NCBI GenBank assembly: GCA_948144175.1
Contig: CANXME010000387.1
Span: 710,501 to 774,500, forward strand
Direction: 5' to 3'
DNA: 64,000 nt
DNA from: Closterium sp. NIES-65
Lineage: Eukaryota > Streptophyta > Zygnematophyceae > Desmidiales > Closteriaceae
Made by a program: the position numbers and the translations under genes. The notes under the pieces are model-generated. The model saw nothing but the letters and a program-made list of their open reading frames with translations. It was not told the DNA's origin and did not search any database. Positions 1 through 12,600 of the stretch are shown in pieces (the first letter of the stretch is position 1; each line of letters starts with the position of its first letter).

Positions 1-2370
1 AGTGACATCACCCTTGCTGCGCAAGGGGAAGACTGTGGTGTAGCGCGAGTAGTCGTCTACCACCAACAGGAAGTAGGGCTCGTGACCGAGTCCACGGACG
101 CGGGCAGGGCCCCACACGTCCATGTGAAGCGTCTGCAACGGAGCCTCTGTCGGAGGAAACTGGGAGGAGTGAGGGGCAGCACGCTGGCGCCCCTCGACAC
201 AGGGGACACAGGCAGGGCCAGGGCCCTGAGGAAGGGGAGGGAGGGACCGGGGGAGACCAGACACAAGAAGACGGGAGGCCATGCCTCTGAGCCGAAGCAG
301 AGAGGGGTGGCCAAGGCGGTGGTGCCAGAGGAGGGTCTCGTGAGACAGACGGCGACACGAACAGGGGGCAGACTCAGGACCAGACCTGGACGCTGCAGCA
401 AACACTTGACCAGACGAAGGGACTCTACCAGACTCAGCACTTGGAGGAGAAGCAGTGGTCTGTGTGTACAGGCTCGACCCTGGCTGACGTGTAAACGTGG
501 CCAGGTGACGACCCATGCTAGCCTCTGTGCAGTGCATCACTCGATGACGAGCAGGGGTGAACTGGTGGACTCCCACATTTTGTAGGTCAGCACCACTCAC
601 CAAGTTCGTAGAGAACGAGGGGAGGTAGAGACCAGACAGGGTGCCAGAGGGAGCCGCCGGACACAGGAGGACTGTGGAGAAGCGAGACACGACAGGACCC
701 CTAGAGGGGTCAGCCAGGGAAACCGCAACCGGCCGACTAAGCGGCGTGAGTGTGGTGCGGTCCCGAAAGAAAGAGCGAGACGCTCCAGAGTCAAGAGTGA
801 AGGTGTGGGAGGCCGAAGCCGACGCAGTACCTGGGAGCGCAGACGCACTAGTACCTGAGAGAGCAGCCTCACCAGCACCTGAGAGCACAGACGCACTGGC
901 ACCAAGAGCAGAAGCCTCACCGGCACCTGGAGCAGCAGTACCAATGCCCGGGTCGGGCGGGAAACACCGGTAACAGTCACCCTCATCACTAATGGTCACA
1001 GCATACATGGCAGCAAGGATAGCATCAAAATCAAGATCAAAGATAGCTACACCAGCCCTAGACAGCTCTCCCCAGCGGGGGATCTCCGCGGCCACCGGGA
1101 ACTGCTGGCGCCAAGCGTCCGTCAGGCGGCCAAAGCAGCGCTGGGCGGTGTGGGTGCCCCCACACTGCTCTCCTGTGCGGTCGCTAGTGCGGAGAACGTA
1201 GGTGCAGGGACCAAAACCCCCACCGCGCTGACGCTGCGTGTACCACTCACAGAGCTGCTGAGGGGTGGGGACGTCGCGAGAACGCTGCTGCTGCTGCTGC
1301 TGCTGCTGGCGCTGACCTCCCCCAGTGCTGCTTCACTGCGAAGCTCCACTCCGACCACCTCCACCTCCGCCACCCCCGCCTCCGCCTCCACCGCCCCCGC
1401 CTCTGCCTCCACTGCCGCCACCTCCACCACCTCCGCTACCACCGCCACCGCCGCCGCCACCCCCGCATCCACTGCCGCCACTAGCACCCCCACCCCCGCT
1501 ACCACCACCACCGCCACCCCCACTCCCTCCGCCGCCTCCACCTCCACCTCCACCGCCCCCACTGGCCCCACCCGCTCCCTTGCCTCCCTTGCCCTTGCCA
1601 GAGCGGCGTCTCCCGCTAGGGGCAGACGCCACACCGACCGACTCAAGGCCAACGAGGTCGGCCGCAGCGGCAGAGGCGACAGAGGGCAGGAGAGGGGAAG
1701 GAGAACACCCCTCAAAGATGGGGGCGCGGGGGTCACCTCGAGAGGCACCTACAGCGACTATGCTCTTCTCTGCCGCAAGGAGGGCCTTCTCTAGGCTGTC
1801 GACTGTGAGGGTGGTAGGACTGACTGCGAGGAAGTGGTCTCGGACTACACGAAGGGAGTCAGGGAGGCGAGTGACTAAGAAGTAGAGAGTGATGTACATG
1901 GGGGGGGGGTTCTTGGCGCAAATTTCAGCAGGAAGCGCAGCGCGGTAGCGAGTGTCACTAGTGCGGAGGTGCGTGATAAGATCAGCGACAGTGGGAAAGG
2001 CGGCAAGGTCAGGGAAGAGGAAGGGGAGCATGAGGCGGCTCAGTGCAGCAGTGGCAGGGGAGGAGTAGCGCGCAACTACAGCGTCGTACAAGGTCTGAGC
2101 ACTCTTGTACTTGCTAAAGTGCGCGCGCTCAGCGGTAGGCAAGTGGCGACGCACAGCAAGACGTGCAGAAGCATCGCGCGTGGCCCACTGCGAGCGAACA
2201 GTGGCGTCAGCATCAGCAGCAGGGGAAGGGACGGCGCCAGAGGTGAGGTCAAAGAGAGACAGACCGTCCGCCCTATCGCACTGTAAAAACAGCTGCAGGT
2301 CGTCTAGCCAGACCTCGAAGTCTACGGCTCGACCCTCAGCGTCAAAAGCGAGGACACTAGGGGTAGCCAT
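1..2370 (-). pseudogene. copia A gag-protease-integrase, one in-frame stop
   Basis: The reading frame starts at the ATG at 2370 (MATPSVLAFDAEGR) and stays open to the window edge except for one TGA at 1335-1333, just after a long Gly-rich run. Gag comes first, about 180 residues typical of this copia family. A Ser/Gly-rich linker follows, then a Gln run and an unusual zinc-binding motif near 1200-1130 (Cys, 13 residues, then CGGTHTAQRC). The aspartic protease site is FTLDSGASRSFF near 800-770. GAG-pre-integrase (HHRLGHPSL, about 320) and integrase (HMDVWGPARV, about 115; LVVDDYSRYTT, about 60) follow. The TGA may be a nonsense mutation rather than programmed readthrough, because copy C is open at the equivalent point. 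Confidence 0.85.
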
Positions 2371-2539
2371 GACGACGACAGTGAAGCAGTGCAAGCAGTA
2401 GGGGAAGGGCACGCAGTGACAGCGGTACAGTGCTCACCGGGCAGGGCAGGTCGGGCGACTCGGTAGAAAAGGCGGCTCGGCTACTCAGCAACTCGGCTCC
2501 CGGGCGGCTCGGCTCCCAGGTGGCTCGGCGGTAGGGCGG

Positions 2540-3140
2540 CTCGGCTGCCAGGCGGCTCGGGTGCAAGGGCGGCTCGGCTGCACTGCTGCTCGGCGGTCGG
2601 GCGGCTCGGCTGCTGCAGTTGGGCGGCGCGAGAGCAAGGGGCGGCGGGGCCGTGAGATCAGGGACGGCGAGGCCGCGTATCAGGGGCGGCGGGGCCGGGA
2701 GCGCTGGGACGGCGGGGCCGTGTAACAGGGGCGACGGGGCCTAGCGCTGGGGCGGCGGGGCCGCGTAACAAGGACGGCGGGGCCGGGAGCGCTGGGGCGG
2801 CGGGGCCGCGAGATCAGGGGCGGCGGGGCCGTGAGCGCTGGGGCGGCGGGGCCGTGAGATCAGGGACGGCGGGGCCGCGAGCGCTGGGGCGGCGGGGCCG
2901 CGTATCAGGGGCGGTGGGGCCGGGAGCGCAGGGGCGGCGGGGCCGCGAGATCAGAGACGGCGGGGGGGTCCGCGAGCGCTTGGGCGGCGGGGCCGCGTAT
3001 CAGGGGCGGCAGGGCCGGGAGCGCTGGGGCGGCGGGGCCGCGAGATCAGGGACGGCGGGGGGGCCGCGAACGCTGGGGCGGCGGGGCCGCGAGAGAAGAG
3101 GCGGCGGGGCCGCGTTCACTGGGTGGCGGGGCCGCGAGGG
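2540..3140. repeat. GC-rich imperfect tandem repeat in copia A leader
   Basis: Imperfect repeats of about 20-25 bp built on GGCGGCGGGGCCGCGAGATC and variants ending GAGCGCTGGG, lying between the PBS and the gag start of copy A. Units vary in length and sequence, so this is an older array than the perfect ones elsewhere in the window. The long ORFs that cross it are low-complexity artefacts. Confidence 0.75.
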
Positions 3141-3278
3141 TAAGGCCGGCCGCTAGGGCGGCTCCGGGAAGGAGTGGCCCGAGGCGCGACTCGGGATGAG
3201 TGCGCTTCGGGCAGGAAAAAAAAATTTCGAGTGGTGGGCCCTGGGCACAGTTCCCACAGGGGAACCTGCTCGATACCA

Positions 3279-3411
3279 TGTGGAAAACTGAACGAGAATG
3301 AATGCACTATCAAATGAACTGAGCAAAAATATGAAACCCTAATTGGGTTGTACCCCCTATGGGATACCCCACTATAGCCTACAGAAAAGAGTAAGCTATA
3401 ATGTTCTGACA
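3279..3411 (-). repeat. 5' LTR of copia copy A with adjacent PBS
   Basis: Read on the minus strand, the LTR starts TGTCAGAACATT and ends TTTTCCACA. It is followed at once by TGGTATCGAGC (3278-3268), a one-base variant of the common plant PBS TGGTATCAGAGC. Length (133 bp) and sequence match the LTRs of copy B (133 bp) and copy C (130 bp). Confidence 0.9.
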
Positions 3412-5603
3412 GACGCTGGGGGTGCTGGTGCTGTCCCTGCTGGTTCTGGAGGTGCTGCGCGGTCACGGCCGTACTTCGTTCCGCTCCTTGAGCAGGTTCT
3501 TGGTCTTTCGCCCTCTACTGGTCCTGCTCCTCCCTTAAATTGTCCACCGCCTGTCCATTCCGAGTCACAGATACAGCCCGCCTCCCCACTACCTGCTCCT
3601 TCTCCCAACACTGGCCCTACTGGAGGTCTTGCTGAGCGTCGTGAGCCTGGGTCTCGTCCTACGTTGCCTGTTCATGCTGCTCGCACTGGTCATCGTGTTC
3701 CGCGTCAGCGTCCTCCTGCGGTCTCGGGCACGCACCAGATGGCACTGCGTCCCTCCATTGCTCCACAACGTGTCCCCTTGCCGTCTCCTCCAGAGTCCTC
3801 TCTTCCTGCCCTTGCTGACCCGGAGTCTGACTCCCTTCGTGCTGCCAGTCCTACTGTCACGCAACTCTTAGCTACTGTTGTTAGTGACCCTTCCTTTGAG
3901 TCCACTGCTGCGTTTGCCTTGGTTGCTGAGCTTGTCAACTTCGCGTCTCGCTGTCGTGTAGACTACGCTGCTAGTCTTGTTGCTGAGTCTGAGTCTTTCT
4001 GTCCTCCGTCCGTCGGGGGTGAGTCTGCTCTTAGCACGGACGACCTTGAGGACAGCCAGGAGGAGTTCCAGTGTTTTGCTGCTGCTTTACCTCATCTCGT
4101 GTCCATGCTAGTTGCCCCTAAGGGAGACCCGGATGCACCAAACATCCCGACCCCGCGCTCTTACGCAGAGGCGATAGAGAGTCCCTACTCCTCTCAGTGG
4201 CAGTCAGCCATGGACACACAGATGGCTTCCTGGAAGCCCACAAGCACCTACGTCGACGAGGTTTCCCCACCTGGGGCGAACATCGTCAGCGACATGTGGA
4301 TTTTCAGGGTGAAGCGGCCGCTGGGTTCTCCGCGTGTCTTCAAGGCGCGTTACGTGGCTCGAGGCTTCAGTCAGCGGCCGGGAGTTGACTACTTTCATAC
4401 CTTCTCTCCCACCTCGAAGATGACCACTCTTTGGGTGCTGCTATACATAGCCGCTTAGAGCGACTACGAGCTTTACTCTCTTCACTTCAACATTGCTTTC
4501 CTACAAGGCAACCTGCACAAGGAGATCTAGCTGCGCTGCCCACTTGGCTTCACTGGGTCGCTTCCTCCTAGTACCGAGTGGAGCCGGCGGCGGCCAGTCT
4601 ACGGTCTCCGCCATGCGCCCCGTGAGTGGCACGACACACTGAGGACTACTCTGGCGGCTCTTGGGTTTGCTCCTACTGCCTACCCGTCGCTGTTTCTACG
4701 CATCGACAACTCTTCGCCGCCGTTCTACGTCCTCGTGTACATCGACGACTTGTTCTTTGCCACAGCTGACACTGCTGGACTCGCCCACGTGAAGTCCGAG
4801 CTGCAGAAGAGACACACGTGCACAGACGTGGGTGAACTGCGCAGCTACCTTGGCTTGCAGATCACCCGGGACACAGCACGGCACACCATTACCCTAACTC
4901 ACTCACACATGGTGCAGCAGGTTCTTCAGCGCTTCGACTTCACAAACTCCTCGCCTCAGGCCACTCCTCTGTCTACTCTCCACTCGCTCTCAGCTCTGCC
5001 TTCGGATGAGTCCGTTGAGCCAAGTGGCCCGTACCCAGAGCTTGTTGGCTGCCTCATGTACTTGATGACCTGCACTCGACCTGACATGGCATACCCTCTT
5101 AGCATCTTGGTACGCTATGTTGCTCCTGGGAGACACCGACCAGAGCACATGGCTGCAGTGAAGAGGGTGTTGCGCTACTTGTGCAGTACGTCGGGCATGG
5201 GGCTCGTGCTTGGAGGGCGTAGTCCGGTGGTCCTCATTGGTCACGGAGACGCGCCTTGGGTTGACGACTTGGCTACCCAGCGGTCGTCACAGGGTTACAC
5301 CTTCAGCCTTGGTTCCGGCTCTGTTTCGTGGCGGTCTACTCGCTCGTCTTCTTTTCTCAGCTCCAGCTGTGAGGCTGGGATCTATGCAGGGGCCATGGAT
5401 GCACAGGAGTTATGCTGGCTCACCTACCTGCTGACTGACCTAGGAGAGCCGCCTCGCTCTCCTCCAGTTCTGTACGTAAACAACAAGGCCATGCTGGCCT
5501 TGTGTCAGGAGCACAGACTGGAGCACAAAACGAAGCACATTGCTCTTCGCTACTTCCTTGCTCGTGAGCTACAGCAGCGTGGTCAGCTGCGCCTTGCTTA
5601 CGT
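3412..5603 (+). pseudogene. copia copy D, decayed pol fragment (RT-RNase H)
   Basis: Plus-strand remnant of the same copia family. It starts abruptly at the inserted LTR of copy A, in the integrase-RT linker (SRPYFVPLLEQVLGLSP), and continues through reverse transcriptase (WIFRVKRPLGSPRVFKARYV near 4300; LVYIDDLFFATADTAG near 4735, where YIDD replaces YVDD) and RNase H (SSCEAGIYAGAMDAQE near 5370). It breaks off at RGQLRLAYV near 5603, before the usual C-terminus. In-frame stops lie at 4456-4458 (TAG where copy B has CAG, Gln) and 4528-4530 (TAG where copy C has TGG, Trp). This is the oldest member of the family here. Its 5' part should lie beyond copy A, outside the window. Confidence 0.85.
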
Positions 5604-6519
5604 GGTCCCAATTGAATGTTGGGGTGCCCCTCCACCCCACTTGGGATGGGGCTTCCGAGCTGCCACCACCGAACTCGGGCTTCCGAGCTGCCACCACCGA
5701 ACTCTTCTTCCCTTCCAAGCTCCCCTTCCAAACCCATTTAACGAGATCGTTTGGCGAGGGGTACTCTCATTTGAGAATGGTCAAACGCGACCACCCAAAA
5801 GTGAGCAAGAATCGAGTCTACGCATTAACTTGACAGTACACGATGAACCAAACGTGTGTGATTTAGGGCACGTACGAGGAGTTAGCTAAGTGTGCGAGAA
5901 TAATTTCCATAAATGATGTGCATCGTTGAAGCGCCGCACTGACAAGAAGACGATACTCGGTAACCTTCCCAGGCTACGTGCAGCTCGGTTCCCTATAAGC
6001 TCGAACATGCAAACTCGAACTTGGGTGTGTGATTGTGCTTCAGCCATGTGCGGGAAAAAAAATCACACTCGCCCTACGAGATCCGCCCGCATGGAATAAT
6101 CAGTTCAAGGCGAGTACACCGAAACTACGATAATTCCACACCTCGTACGCTTCCCTAGCCAGACACCCTAAATAGTTTTTGGTTCCAAGACACGGGCACC
6201 CTGAAAATATGGGTCTATAATTAAATTACCGGAACGTCCAGCCTTACGAAACTTACGCTTTACGGTCAGTTTGAGAGGGGAAATCTCCACATCATACTTG
6301 TACTTCGGGAAATCTCGCCACGGGATTGCGTGAGTGTAACCTATATTTTTTAAATAATGTTGTGAATCACTCTCAAAATCAGACTAGATGAGGGTGTTTA
6401 CCCCGGAGCGTGAAGATAAGGGGCGTGGAAATATCGCAGTTTCGGTGTACTTTCCACCATGGTCACTCATAATATATTACTTAAACCTGAAAGGTTGATA
6501 GCAGTAAAAGTTTCATGAT
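5604..6519. other. AT-richer spacer, no gene seen
   Basis: After the broken end of copy D the sequence becomes AT-richer. A 28-bp direct duplication lies at about 5649-5704 (motif GGGCTTCCGAGCTGCC). The frame that continues from copy D into this stretch is chance readthrough. I see no convincing gene, RNA or element here. Confidence 0.5.
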
Positions 6520-6592
6520 TGGAGACGCGGGGTATCGATCCCCGTACCTATCGCATGCAAAGCGATCGCTCTACCATGTGAGCTACACCCCC
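6520..6592 (-). tRNA. tRNA-Ala (anticodon UGC)
   Basis: A full cloverleaf reads on the minus strand. The 7-bp acceptor stem (GGGGGTG with CGTCTCC) includes the G3:U70 pair that identifies alanine tRNAs, and the discriminator base is A. The D arm is GCTC-ACATGGTA-GAGC, the anticodon arm ATCGC-TTTGCAT-GCGAT with anticodon TGC, and the T arm CGGGG-ATCGATA-CCCCG. The A box (TAGCTCACATGG) is good and the B box (GGATCGATACC) is one base off consensus. A TTTT terminator lies about 10 nt past the 3' end. CCA is not encoded, as expected for a nuclear gene. There is no intron. Confidence 0.93.
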
Positions 6593-6695
6593 ATACTCTC
6601 GTTATTCGAATTGTTAAATGCAAAAACTATTTTTAGTTTTCTTTCCCAGCTGTTTGTCTCATGACACTGATAGCGATAGGATCGAGGACCTGCTG

Positions 6696-9650
6696 ATGAT
6701 CATGGCACGCGCACACGCACGCCATGCTCCATCTAGTCGCCTGCCACTTTCGCTCGCGGCATTCGTCGTGGCGACGATGCTTTGCGACTGGCCGTGCGAT
6801 TTGTCCAGCAAGACTGCATCGACGGTCGTGAGCGCTCTGGAAGGGGCGGCGGGAATGGAGCACGCCATGTCGTTGTATAGGGTGAGACAACAGCGGGAGT
6901 GCTCGCAGGCAGCAGCCACTGTTTTCCCATCCAGCAGCGACCCTCGGTACCGCTGTGAACCGCACTGGCTTGCTTCGTCCGCCACAGCCTTCCACGAACT
7001 GGAAGCGCCCTGCCCACCATCTCCACCGTTCATGGCCCGCCCACCGTCGCCCTCTCGCCTTCTGCCGCCGCCCCTCAACCCCGCTCCTGCAATTCTTCCT
7101 CTCGCCGCCTTAACATGTCCTTCAGTTCCCCCTCTCTATCCTTGCTCGCTCTCCCTCCCCCTTCCCTTCCCCTCTCCCTCCCCATTCGCCTCCCCCATCC
7201 CCCCCCCTCTCTCCCTTCACTCAAACACACCCGCAGGCGTGGGCGGACGCCTACGGGCTCTCCGCCGACTCGCTGCTTCCGCCCTCGCCCCTCTCCCTTC
7301 CGCCCTCCCTCCCCCCCGCCCCTCATCTCGAGGACTGCGCCGCGCTCACAGCGCTGCGCCAGCAGGCGGAGCAGCGGGGGGAAAGGGGAGAACTTCCACC
7401 ATGGGCGGACCCACAGCCCGCTCAAGAAGGAGTGCGAGGGGCGCAAGAGGGAGGGGCGCAGGGGGAAGTGGGGTTGGCGTGCTGCAAGCGCGCAGCCTCT
7501 GGGGAGGCAAGCGGCGAGTTCAAGGCGTCACTGACGGTTGGCGCTGAAGCAGGCGCCTCCGCCTCTCCTCCGCTCCCTACATGCTGCACGTGTGTGCCCC
7601 AGCCGCCCTGGGTGCGTGCGTGGTGCGTGGTGGGCTGGGGATGGTGGGTGGGCAGACGGTCGGGCGGGCGGGCGGGCGGGTGGGTGGGCAGACGGTCGGG
7701 CGGGCAGGCGGGTGGGTGGGTGGCCCGCTGAGGCTGGGCGTGGTGTGTGGCCCTCTGCTACACCTCGGCATCGCCACTCACTCTTGCTGCCACCCCTCAT
7801 CCCCTTCCTCCATTCCCGTCCTCCCTTTCCAACCATTGCCGTCCTTCACACACCCCTGCTTTCCCTTCACACACCCCTGTTTTCCATAACCGCACTCTTC
7901 CCCATGTCTTGCGTTCCTGCTCCGTGCTGTTCCCCCTGTCTCCTGTTCGCAATGGTTGGCAGTTCGCATCGGTAGACAGTGCAGTGAGAATTGGAGCGGT
8001 GCAGAGGGGTGTGTGCAAATGACAGCTCTTCGCTCCTCTTCTCGTCTACTGCTTTTCCCCTCGTCTCCTCGTCTTCTTGTGTACTCATCTCCTCATTTCT
8101 TCGTGTCCGGCGCCCTTGGCCTGGGCGTCACATGGGCAGGTGCGAGGGGCGGACAGTGACAATCTGGCGCTAACCAGAGTGGTGCAGAGGGATGTGTGGG
8201 AGTGGCAGTTCCCCCCCTCCTGTGTCAGCCGCCGCCTGCTGGTGGTGCCATGGCCCGAGGACCAGTGGCATGGCATGGGGTCGCAGGTACACATGCTGGC
8301 ATGGCATGGGGTCGCAGGTACACATGCTGGCATAGCATGGCATGGCATGACATGATGAGGCATGGAATGGCATGACGTGCACCAGTGGGGGCCACGACTG
8401 ATGCTCACGGGCAGTACACGAGGCAACAGTGTGTGCCTCCCTCGCTGGCTGTTGCTTATGCCATCGAATGCGCGGAGGCCGTGCGTCCCACCTCTCCTTG
8501 AGGCGTCCCACCTCTCCTTGAGGCGTCCCACCTCTCCTTGAGGCGTCCCACCTCTCCTTGAGGCGTCCCACCTCTCCTTGAGGCGTCCCACCTCTCCTTG
8601 AGGCGTCCCACCTCTCCTTGAGGCGTCCCACCTCTCCTTGAGGCGTCCCACCTCTCCTTGAGGCGTCCCACCTCTCCTTGAGGCGTCCCACCTCTCCTTG
8701 AGGCGTCCCACCTCTCCTTGAGGCGTCCCACCTCTCCTTGAGGCGTCCCACCTCTCCTTGAGGCGTCCCACCTCTCCTTGAGGCGTCCCACCTCTCCTTG
8801 AGGCGTCCCACCTCTCCTTGAGGCGTCCCACCTCTCCTTGAGGCGTCCCACCTCTCCTTGAGGCGTCCCACCTCTCCTTGAGGCGTCCCACCTCTCCTTG
8901 AGGCGTCCCACCTCTCCTTGAGGCGTCCCACCTCTCCTTGAGGCGTCCCACCTCTCCTTGAGGCGTCCCACCTCTCCTTGAGGCGTCCCACCTCTCCTTG
9001 AGGCGTCCCACCTCTCCTTGAGGCGTCCCACCTCTCCTTGAGGCGTCCCACCTCTCCTTGAGGCGTCCCACCTCTCCTTGAGGCGTCCCACCTCTCCTTG
9101 AGGCGTCCCACCTCTCCTTGAGGCGTCCCACCTCTCCTTGAGGCGTCCCACCTCTCCTTGAGGCGTCCCACCTCTCCTTGAGGCGTCCCACCTCTCCTTG
9201 AGGCGTCCCACCTCTCCTTGAGGCGTCCCACCTCTCCTTGAGGCGTCCCACCTCTCCTTGAGGCGTCCCACCTCTCCTTGAGGCGTCCCACCTCTCCTTG
9301 AGGCGTCCCACCTCTCCTTGAGGCGTCCCACCTCTCCTTGAGGCGTCCCACCTCTCCTTGAGGCGTCCCACCTCTCCTTGAGGCGTCCCACCTCTCCTTG
9401 AGGCGTCCCACCTCTCCTTGAGGCGTCCCACCTCTCCTTGAGGCGTCCCACCTCTCCTTGAGGCGCCCAGACCCAGACCCCAGCTATGTTCAGAAAGACG
9501 CGTCCTGCGTCCTGGACACATGCGTCCAGACGCATGCGTCTAGACGCAGGACGCTGACCCTTGACCTGTAAGACGCACCAAAAGACGCAAGCCCGGGCAG
9601 GGCAAAAAAAAACCCCGGGCAGGCCAAAAAAAATTGTATAGGGCTTGGGA

Positions 9651-9681
<31 letters not shown>

Positions 9682-12600
9682 TGTCATACCACAAAATTTT
9701 CCCCAACCACAAAATTTCCCCCCAATATTGGAGATTAAGGTGAGTCACGTGTCACACATTTCACAAGGTCTCACACACACACATTACGTTCCTAGTGTAA
9801 CGCTTGGGGGGAGAGTCTACGGCATCATCAACACTCTTAGACGCGGTGGAAGAAGAAGAAGGAATGCTCGAGGAAGCCATAGCGGAGTTTAGGTGGTAAG
9901 CTAAGCTAAGACCTAAAACCTCTATGGGTTTACGAAAGAGAATTGGTGAGGGGAAAATGAGAAGCCACAAAAGGTTGCCATGCTAAATGTGCTTGGTGGT
10001 GGTGGGCTACAAAGGTTGGGATTCGTAGATGCTAAGTGGTTGAGAGGTCTGAGTGAAATTCAATTTTGGTTTAGTTGTTAGGGAATGTTAGGGGGGCTGG
10101 TTTTGAATGGCGAATTGGGCTTGGGGTGGGGAAATTTCGCAATTTCGACATTCGCGTCGAAATCGCGAATGCCAAAATCGCAATCGATTTTTTTTCGGGC
10201 TGCCCGAATTTTTTTTCGACGTGCGTCCTGCGTCCTAGCGTCCGGACGCTGCGTCCGGACGCAGGACGCAGCGTCCTAGCTGCGTCTTTCCGAACATAGG
10301 ACCCCAGTGCTTGGGCTCGGTCCTCTCATCATTCCTCTTGTCTCACTCACCTGCCTCTGTTGAAACCACCTGGGATTCACCTGGGCGTCAGGTGCACATC
10401 ATGGCAGTGCTGCTGAGCGTGGCCCTCTCCTCCAATCGCATCCTCGTGCCGCTGCCCGCCTCCTACGGCCGCGCCAACTCCTCCCATTGCCACGGTCAGT
10501 CACCCAGTGCCACGGTCAGTCACCCACCCTTGTGCTCGCACTCGCACCCCACCACCCGCACACCACCAGCCCCACACACCACCAGCCCCACACACCACCA
10601 GCCCCACACACCACCAGCCCCACACACTGCCGGCCCCACGGTGAGTCGCCCTGGGCTAGCCCAGCCCCGGCGAACATCTCCCTCACTACACCTGCTACCA
10701 CTGTGTCATCAACTCGTATTTCGCTTCCCTAGCCTTCCAAGTATTGCCTGTGCTGCTGTGCGACCTGTGCTGCTGTGCCACCTGTGCTCCTGTGCGACCT
10801 GTGCTGCTGTGCGACCTGTGCTCCTGTGCGACCTGTGCTCCTGTGCGACCTGTGCTGCTGTGCGACCTGTGCTGCGTTGCGACCTGTGCTGCTGTGCGAC
10901 CTGTGCTGCGTTGCGACCTGTGCTGCTGTGCGACCTGTGCTGCGTTGCGACCTGTGCTGCTGTGCCACCTGTGCTCCTGTGCGACCTGTGCTGCTGTGCG
11001 ACCTGTGCTCCTGTGCGACCTGTGCTCCTGTGCGACCTGTGCTCCTGTGCGACCTGTGCTGCTGTGCGACCTGTGCTGCGTTGCGACCTGTGCTGCTGTG
11101 CGACCTGTGCTGCGTTGCGACCTGTGCTGCTGTGCGACCTGTGCTGCTGTGCGACCTGTGCTGCTGTGCGACCTGTGCTGCGTTGCAACTCAGTGCATGT
11201 AGTGCGATAGATTTCGTTCATTAAACGAATCCAAAGCCACATCGAAGTGGTACACTATGCACACATCGAAGTGGTACACTATGCACACATCGAAGTGGTA
11301 CACTATGCACACATCGAAGTGGTACACTATGCACACATTCCTTCCTTCGGGAATGTCTCTCTCAAATCTTCGTGTATTCAAGAGACATCCTTATTCGCCT
11401 TGCTTCTGCTGCACCTTGATTGAACGCACGTTGCCAGAGAAGCTTCTCTGTTAAGCTACCTGGTTTGTCAATCAACATGACGCAATGGGCATGTAACACT
11501 GTTGATCACTTCATGATTTGAAGTTGGTGACTCGCATTCTCACTTGATGCAGAGGTACATGCGAATTCAGCCTTGAGGCACTGTTTACAAAATAGTTGAA
11601 AGGAGGTCTTCACATTCAAGCTCATGTCTCCTGCTACAGGCATACTGACATGACACCTCTGCTACAGGCATACTGACATGACACCTCTGCTACAGGCATA
11701 CTGACATGACACCTCTGCTACAGGCATACTGACATGACACCTCTGCTACAGGCATACTGACATGACACCTCTGCTACAGGCATACTGACATGACACCTCC
11801 GCTACAGGCATACTGACATGACACCTCTGCTACAGGCATACTGACATGACACCTCTGCTACAGGCATACTGACATGACACCTCTGCTACAGGCATACTGA
11901 CATGACACCTCTGCTACAGGCATACTGACATGACACCTCTGCTACAGGCATACTGACATGACACCTCTGCTACAGGCATACTGACATGACACCTCTGCTA
12001 CAGGCATACTGACATGACACCTCTGCTACAGGCATACTGACATGACACCTCTGCTACAGGCATACTGACATGACACCTCTGCTACAGGCATACTGACATG
12101 ACACCTCTGCTACAGGCATACTGACATGACACCTCTGCTACAGGCATACTGACATGACACCTCTGCTACAGGCATACTGACATGACACCTCTGCTCCGCA
12201 GTACCCACTCATGTCATGCCCAACGTTGTACCCACTCATGTCATGCCCAACGTTGTACCCACTCATGTCATGCCCAACGTTGTACCCACTCATGTCATGC
12301 CCAACGTTGTTCCCATCCTCATCCCCAACGGCTGCAACCACCCTCATGTCTCCTGCCGCCATCACACCAGTCACAAACAAACGCTTGACCGCAGGCATGC
12401 CTAATGCAATGCCCCACACGCCTCTCAACCCCCACTGCTCATCCCCCTCCGTCCGCCCCACCAGCCATGAGTCACGGCAGCTCCTGGTCCTGCTTCTTCG
12501 CCCCCATCGCCTCCCCTCTCTGCTCCCAAGAGGTCGCCCTCACCCTCTCCGCTAATCAACTACCGCCATGTGTCGCCCCAGCAGAGGGCTACAGGGCGGC

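Larger units (their letters stand above)
1..3411 (-). mobile_element. Ty1/copia element, copy A (cut by window start)
   Basis: Minus-strand copia element entering from beyond position 1. In element order it shows a 133-bp 5' LTR (3279-3411), a primer-binding site at 3268-3278 matching the tRNA-iMet 3' end (TGGTATCGAGC), a long GC-rich leader, gag, protease and the first part of integrase. The 3' LTR is outside the window. It belongs to the same family as copies B, C and D here, which share short LTRs and near-identical proteins. It is inserted in the opposite orientation into copy D, whose coding sequence begins directly at 3412. The target-site duplication cannot be checked because only one end is visible; the right flank is GACGC. 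Confidence 0.9.

Noticed and set aside
1325-1885. Proline-rich plus-strand ORF
   Set aside because: Antisense of the Gly-rich linker in copia A gag.
8485-9464. CRISPR-like array
   Set aside because: Direct repeats are contiguous with no spacers, and the context is eukaryotic.
8085-9748. Three overlapping minus-strand ORFs of 400-480 codons across the 49-copy array
   Set aside because: They exist only because the 20-bp unit lacks stops; the sequence is pure repeat and the array lies in an intron of copy 1.
10709-11242. Cys-rich or His/Ser/Gln-rich small proteins, toxin- or metallothionein-like in composition
   Set aside because: Products of a 17-bp repeat in an intron; no signal peptide or conserved Cys framework.
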